This document shows positions 6,128 to 10,285 of a stretch of DNA of 10,285 nucleotides, piece by piece (the first letter of the stretch is position 1; the number at the start of each line of letters is the position of its first letter). Source of the stretch: Stomatobaculum longum (lineage in GTDB: Bacteria > Bacillota > Clostridia > Lachnospirales > Lachnospiraceae); NCBI GenBank assembly GCA_905370385.1, contig CAJPKN010000051.1:1-10285 (forward strand). Reading direction: 5' to 3'. The position numbers were made by a program, and so were the translations under genes. The notes beneath the pieces were generated by a model. It was not told the origin of the DNA and did no database searches. It was given only the letters and a program-made list of their open reading frames with translations.

Positions 6128-7801
6128 ATGAAACGTGCAGCCGGAATTTTGCTCCCGGTATTCAGTCTTCCGGGCGACTTTGGAATCGGTTCCTTCTCAA
6201 TCGAAGCCTACCGATGGATTGACTGCCTGAAGGAGGCGGGACAGAGCTATTGGCAGATTTTGCCGCTCGGGTCCACCGGATACGGCGATTCGCCCTATCA
6301 GTCCTTCTCCAGTTTTGCGGGTAATCCGTATTTTATCGATTTGGAGGAACTCAAAGCGCTGGGTCTGCTCACCGAGGAGGAACTTTCCGGCGAGCGTCAC
6401 TGCGGTGACGAGGGTAAAATAGACTACGGTCATATCTACGAGTCGCGCGAGAAGCTGCTGCGCCTTGCGCACCGACGTTTTCGCGAGAGCTTGAACGGAA
6501 GCGAAAGTGTGGGTGAAGATGCCGTGCGTCGCACCAAGGACAGAGCAACGTATCAGGCGGCGGTGGCTGCTCTGTACCCGGAGACCGGAGAATACTGCCT
6601 CTACCGCGCCGTCAAAGACTCCCAGGGCGGTAAGAGCTATCTCGAGTGGGAGGCCCCCCTTAAGGAACGAGACAGCGAGGCGCTCCGCGCCTTTGCGGCG
6701 AACCACGAGGCGGAGATAGACTATTACGTCTGGACGCAGGTTTTGTTCCACGAACAGTGGAGCCGTTTAAAAGAGTATGCGCTAGCCCACGGCATAACGA
6801 TAATCGGAGATCTCCCGATTTATGTGGCCCCGGACTCTGCGGATGCTTGGGCGCATCCCGAGCTCTTTCAGCTCGATGAAGAAGGCAAGCCGGAAGCGGT
6901 GGCGGGTTGTCCGCCGGATTATTTCTCGCCGGACGGACAGCTCTGGGGAAATCCGCTCTATGACTGGGACTATCACAAGAGAAGCGGCTATGCCTGGTGG
7001 GCGCGGCGCATGGAGTACAGCCTCTCGATTTACGACTGTATTCGCATGGATCACTTCCGCGGCTTCGACGAGTACTTTGCGATTCCGGCGGGTAAGCCTG
7101 CCAAGGAAGGAAGTTGGAAACCGGGTCCCGGTGTCGCGCTCTTCAAGGCAATCGCAGAGAAGCTCGGTAAGCCCTTGCCCATCATAGCCGAGGACCTGGG
7201 TTTCATGACAGAGAGCGTCATTCAAATGGTGAAGGAGAGCGGCTTCCCGCCCATGAAGGTGCTGGAATTTGCCTATGACTCCGACAATCAAAATCTTTAT
7301 CTGCCGCACCGCTATGAGCGAAACTGTGTCGCCTACACGGGAACACACGACAACGAGCCGCTCATGGGTTGGATACGCAATCAGAACGAGGCGGTGCGTC
7401 TCCGCATGCTGCGCTATCAGGGCTCGGAGCACACGCCCGAGAGCGATCTCTACTGGGACTGCATTCGCACCGTGCTTGCGAGTGTGGCGGACACGGTCGT
7501 TATCCCGATGTGGGATTATCTCGGTTGCGGCAACGAGGCGCGCATCAACGTGCCGAGTGCGGCGGGCGGAAATTGGCAGTGGCGCATGCCAAAGGGCGGT
7601 TTTACCGAGCACTTAATCCGGCACTGCCGCATGCTCGCGGAGATTTACGGCAGAGAGCCTGAGCCCGTTCCCGTGCCGGCAGAGATCGAGGCTGCGCTGG
7701 CCGAAGCACAGGCGGCAAAGGAGAGCGAAGAGCCGGTCTCCCCGGAAGTTGCGGGAGAAGCAGACAAGGGAAAAAGCAATACGCCGAAAGCGGAAGCTTA
7801 A
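6128..7801 (+). CDS. malQ: 4-alpha-glucanotransferase (amylomaltase, GH77)
   Basis: This 557-residue cytoplasmic enzyme transfers alpha-1,4-glucan segments between maltodextrins, releasing glucose, in maltodextrin and glycogen metabolism. The N-terminus (RAAGILLPVFSLPGDFGIGSF) and QILPLGSTGYGDSPYQ (43-58) are characteristic of GH77. The catalytic residues are all present: nucleophile Asp308 in RMDHFRGF, acid/base Glu355 in IIAEDLG, and Asp408 in GTHDNE. RINVPSAAGGNWQWR (472-486) is also family-typical. Residues 511-557 form an acidic Glu/Ala/Pro tail (net about -7) beyond the usual end of the family. The ATG is 3 nt after the stop of the GlgB homologue, with GGAG at 6115-6118 inside that gene, so translation is likely coupled and the two are one operon. 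A strong terminator follows. Confidence 0.96.
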   Translation: MKRAAGILLPVFSLPGDFGIGSFSIEAYRWIDCLKEAGQSYWQILPLGSTGYGDSPYQSFSSFAGNPYFIDLEELKALGLLTEEELSGERHCGDEGKIDYGHIYESREKLLRLAHRRFRESLNGSESVGEDAVRRTKDRATYQAAVAALYPETGEYCLYRAVKDSQGGKSYLEWEAPLKERDSEALRAFAANHEAEIDYYVWTQVLFHEQWSRLKEYALAHGITIIGDLPIYVAPDSADAWAHPELFQLDEEGKPEAVAGCPPDYFSPDGQLWGNPLYDWDYHKRSGYAWWARRMEYSLSIYDCIRMDHFRGFDEYFAIPAGKPAKEGSWKPGPGVALFKAIAEKLGKPLPIIAEDLGFMTESVIQMVKESGFPPMKVLEFAYDSDNQNLYLPHRYERNCVAYTGTHDNEPLMGWIRNQNEAVRLRMLRYQGSEHTPESDLYWDCIRTVLASVADTVVIPMWDYLGCGNEARINVPSAAGGNWQWRMPKGGFTEHLIRHCRMLAEIYGREPEPVPVPAEIEAALAEAQAAKESEEPVSPEVAGEADKGKSNTPKAEA

Positions 7802-7844
7802 GTTTACATAAAGTTGCTTTCCCTAAAACAAAAAGAACATACAC

Positions 7845-7890
7845 AAAAATCCCTGCTTTGCCGCAATCGGCAGAGCAGGGATTTTTTTTA
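7845..7890. terminator. Strong bidirectional terminator after malQ
   Basis: The 5' arm 7847-7863 pairs with 7868-7884 in a 17-bp stem with one G-U pair and a CAAT tetraloop, extendable by flanking A-T pairs. Eight T residues (7882-7889) follow on the plus strand. The minus-strand exit also has a T-run, so it should serve both malQ and the convergent penicillin-binding protein gene, which stops 24 nt away. Confidence 0.93.
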
Positions 7891-7913
7891 TTTCTATTCG
7901 ACGGTGCAAGCCG

Positions 7914-10285
7914 TCAGTGCACACCCGGGCGGGGAATTACCTGGCCGTCGCTGCCCGGGCTGTCCAGACCGGCACCGGGGCCCTTGGTCTCGACCGCGGA
8001 AGTGTGAAGCTGTCCGCCGGGGCCGTTTACGTTGGCGTTCGGCGCAGCGACTGTCGTCATCGGTTCCGCGACCGTGGTCTCTGCGCGCGTGCGATGCGCG
8101 GTCGTCTCCTGCGGGGAGCTTTCGCTTGCCGTCGTGGTTTCGCGGGTATGCTCGCGCGTATATTCGCGGGGATTTACCCCCGGGCCGCCGTTTACACCGG
8201 TCACGCCGGTTGCCGCCGTGACGTGGGCGGAGGTCTCGTCGTTTTCAAGACTCTCAATCACTTCCGTACTCTCTTCCACGGAGCCGGTCTCGCTCGGGAG
8301 CTCATCGTCCTCAACCATGCGGTTTGCGTTCGGGTCCGCCACGGAGGTGCCGTGTGCATTCTCATAGGCGCTCCGCGCGCTGCTGTCAATCGCAGTGTTA
8401 AAGAGGTCCTTCTCGCCGGTGTTGTAGTCCACGCGCTCGCCGGTAGAACTCTTGAAGTAGGCAAGTTCCACGGTATCCGGGCGAACCCAGTCTTTTTCCG
8501 GCAGATCGCTGTGGATGTCTGTCATGACATTCTTCCAGATTTTTCCGGACACGGTCGCGCCGTAGATGCTGGGCATGGCGCGCGGCGTATCGTAGCCGAC
8601 CCAGACCGCCGCGGTGTAGTAGCGGGTGTAACCGCAGAACCAGGTGTCCTTCGAGTCGTTTGCGGTACCGGTTTTACCGGCTGCCTGCTGCCCGTCAATG
8701 TCGAGGCCGCGGCCGGTGCCGTAGGACTTATCCATGGTGCCCTTTAAGATATCCGTAATCATGTAGGCCGTGCCCTCGGTGTAGACCTGAGTCTGTCTGG
8801 TCGTAATCGGAATGACCTCCTGCTCGGTGCGCTCGTAAATCACGGAGCGGAGGCAGGTTTTGTCGTCGTAGACACCCATATTCGCGAGGGTCGAAAAGCC
8901 CTTGGCCATATCGACCACGCGGGTACCGTAGGTGAAGCCACCGATCGAGACCGCGGCTGCGGTGCTGTCCTGCCAGGTGAGGGAGGAGAACTCCATCTTG
9001 CCGAGGTAGGCGAGACCGGTTTTTACATCAATCTTCTGGAGCAGCTGCCAAGCTACGGTATTGAGCGAGCGGTTCAGCGCCTCGCGCAGCGTGACGGAGC
9101 CGCGGTAGCTGCCGTCGGAATTCTTCGGGCCGCCGGTAAACTCGCGGTCTTCAATGACATAGGAGGGATAGAAGTATCCGGTCTCAAAGGCGGGCGCGTA
9201 GTCCAGGAGGGGTTTAATCGTGGAGCCCGGCTGACGGCGCGCAAGGAAGCCGCGGTTATAGGCATCGTCCGTGCCGCGACCGCCGACAATTGCGACTACG
9301 GCATTGCTTGTGTTGTCGATGATGACACCGGCACCCTGCAGCGCGTACTTGCCGTTCTCCTGTTTTTCGTCGGAGCGGTCATCGAGGGTGTCGTCAATGC
9401 GCTTCTGGAGCTTGCGCTGAATATCGGAGTCTATGGTCGTGTAAATCTTATAACCGCCGGCGCGAATTTTCTCGCTCTTATCCCCGTAGAGCTCGCGGTA
9501 CTCGGCCTGATATTTCTCATACTCCTCTTTGTTCTTGAAGGTGTACTTGAACTTGAAGCCGTCGTTCTTCATGAGCTGCAGCGCCGTACAGTAGATGGCG
9601 TAACTGGTCTGGTAGTTCTCGGTGGATGCCGCCGTGACGGTCTGCGGTGCGATTTCAAGCGGCTTATCCTGATATTCCTTGAGCTCTTCCGCGGTGATTT
9701 CGCCCTGCTTATAGAGACTGTTCAGGACCTCGTTTCGCTTGCGGAGCGCGTTTTTCGGGTGGTTAATCGGCTCATAACTCGCGGGGCGGTTGCTGATGCC
9801 CACAAGGACCGCGGCCTCCCAGGGCTCCAAATCCTTTGCGCTCTTGTCAAAGTAGTAGCGGCTCGCGGCCTCCACGCCGTAACAGCCGTGGGCGTAGTAG
9901 TTGCCGTTGCAGTAGAACTCCATGATTTTCTCTTTGCCGAACTTTTTTTCAAGCTGCGGCGCAAGCAAAATCTCGGTAATCTTACGCTTGAGCGAGCGCT
10001 CCTGCGTGAGATAGGTGTTCTTGATGACCTGCTGGGTGATGGTGGAGCCGCCCTGGGTCACGCGGCGGTGTTTCACATAAGAGACGCCGGCGCGGAGTAT
10101 GGCCATCCAGTCCCAACCGTGATGGGAGTAGAAGCGCCTGTCCTCTTGGGCAATGTAGGCCTTTTTGATCCAGGGGCTGATGTCGTCGGTGTTCACATAG
10201 ACATAGCGATGCCCGGAACTGATAACGCCAATCTGCTTGTCGTCCTTATCGAAAATCTCCGTGTCGGTCACGAGGCGGAAATCGT
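7914..10285 (-). CDS. Class A penicillin-binding protein (PBP1A-like), 5' end beyond the window
   Basis: A bifunctional peptidoglycan synthase: GT51 transglycosylase plus penicillin-sensitive transpeptidase, normally anchored by an N-terminal membrane helix. The frame runs off the window edge at 10285 and that helix is missing here. Numbering from the in-frame GTG at 10271, the transglycosylase (about 20-200) shows the catalytic Glu43 in AQEDRRFYSHHG and the QGGSTITQQ motif. The transpeptidase (about 310-590) has Ser350 and Lys353 in PGSTIKP, Ser402-Leu-Asn404, and Lys533-Thr-Gly535 (AGKTGTAND). Residues 650-785 are a low-complexity Thr/Glu/Ser then Gly/Pro/Asn tail, expected outside the membrane. 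The GTG is not the true start, because the upstream codons (DFRL) continue a typical PBP strand. Closest named relatives are ponA/mrcA products; no symbol is assigned. Convergent with malQ. Confidence 0.96.
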   Translation of the reverse strand, partial: DFRLVTDTEIFDKDDKQIGVISSGHRYVYVNTDDISPWIKKAYIAQEDRRFYSHHGWDWMAILRAGVSYVKHRRVTQGGSTITQQVIKNTYLTQERSLKRKITEILLAPQLEKKFGKEKIMEFYCNGNYYAHGCYGVEAASRYYFDKSAKDLEPWEAAVLVGISNRPASYEPINHPKNALRKRNEVLNSLYKQGEITAEELKEYQDKPLEIAPQTVTAASTENYQTSYAIYCTALQLMKNDGFKFKYTFKNKEEYEKYQAEYRELYGDKSEKIRAGGYKIYTTIDSDIQRKLQKRIDDTLDDRSDEKQENGKYALQGAGVIIDNTSNAVVAIVGGRGTDDAYNRGFLARRQPGSTIKPLLDYAPAFETGYFYPSYVIEDREFTGGPKNSDGSYRGSVTLREALNRSLNTVAWQLLQKIDVKTGLAYLGKMEFSSLTWQDSTAAAVSIGGFTYGTRVVDMAKGFSTLANMGVYDDKTCLRSVIYERTEQEVIPITTRQTQVYTEGTAYMITDILKGTMDKSYGTGRGLDIDGQQAAGKTGTANDSKDTWFCGYTRYYTAAVWVGYDTPRAMPSIYGATVSGKIWKNVMTDIHSDLPEKDWVRPDTVELAYFKSSTGERVDYNTGEKDLFNTAIDSSARSAYENAHGTSVADPNANRMVEDDELPSETGSVEESTEVIESLENDETSAHVTAATGVTGVNGGPGVNPREYTREHTRETTTASESSPQETTAHRTRAETTVAEPMTTVAAPNANVNGPGGQLHTSAVETKGPGAGLDSPGSDGQVIPRPGVH

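Noticed and set aside
6782..7612. 276-codon minus-strand frame within malQ, and similar antisense frames at 2744-3475, 5024-5344 and 7917-8747
   Set aside because: These are mirror images of well-recognised genes on the opposite strand, lack ribosome binding sites and show no family motifs.
10269..10271. GTG as the start of the penicillin-binding protein
   Set aside because: The frame stays open to the window edge, and the missing N-terminal membrane anchor must be encoded further upstream.

Overview
The window looks like a GC-rich Firmicute, most likely a member of the Lachnospiraceae. This is inferred from the strong GGAGG ribosome binding sites, the paired short SipS-type signal peptidases, the style of the class A penicillin-binding protein, and the macrodomain plus vWA gene pair. 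No rRNA or other marker fixes the species. There are seven protein genes, no tRNA, rRNA or CRISPR array, and no insertion sequence.

Layout: positions 1-181 hold a tandem array of 23-bp units and a hairpin. Then come two plus-strand genes: a macrodomain protein with a C-terminal helix-turn-helix-like region (182-1177) and a small von Willebrand factor A protein (1364-2044). A diverged copy of the 23-bp unit recurs between them. A gene-free stretch (2045-2352) ends in a palindromic, probably bidirectional terminator. On the minus strand, two tandem signal peptidase I genes (lepB) occupy 2975-3526 and 2353-2907, with a strong intrinsic terminator between them. A divergent intergenic region leads to a plus-strand two-gene operon: a glycogen branching enzyme homologue (3686-6124) and 4-alpha-glucanotransferase malQ (6128-7801). 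A strong terminator separates this from a minus-strand class A penicillin-binding protein (7914 to beyond the window edge).

The most interesting observation is the GlgB homologue. Its fold-defining segments are well kept, but the nucleophile, acid/base and transition-state residues of the GH13 active site are all replaced, as is the region I histidine. It also carries a C-terminal tail of about 95 residues made of Lys/Ala/Gly repeats. It sits 3 nt upstream of a MalQ whose catalytic triad is complete. This suggests a non-catalytic partner, scaffold or glucan-binding protein rather than a branching enzyme. The second lead is the macrodomain-HTH plus vWA pair, which may be an ADP-ribose-linked stress or regulatory module and is bracketed by copies of the same intergenic repeat.

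The other genes are housekeeping functions of the cell envelope: protein export (lepB) and peptidoglycan synthesis (penicillin-binding protein).
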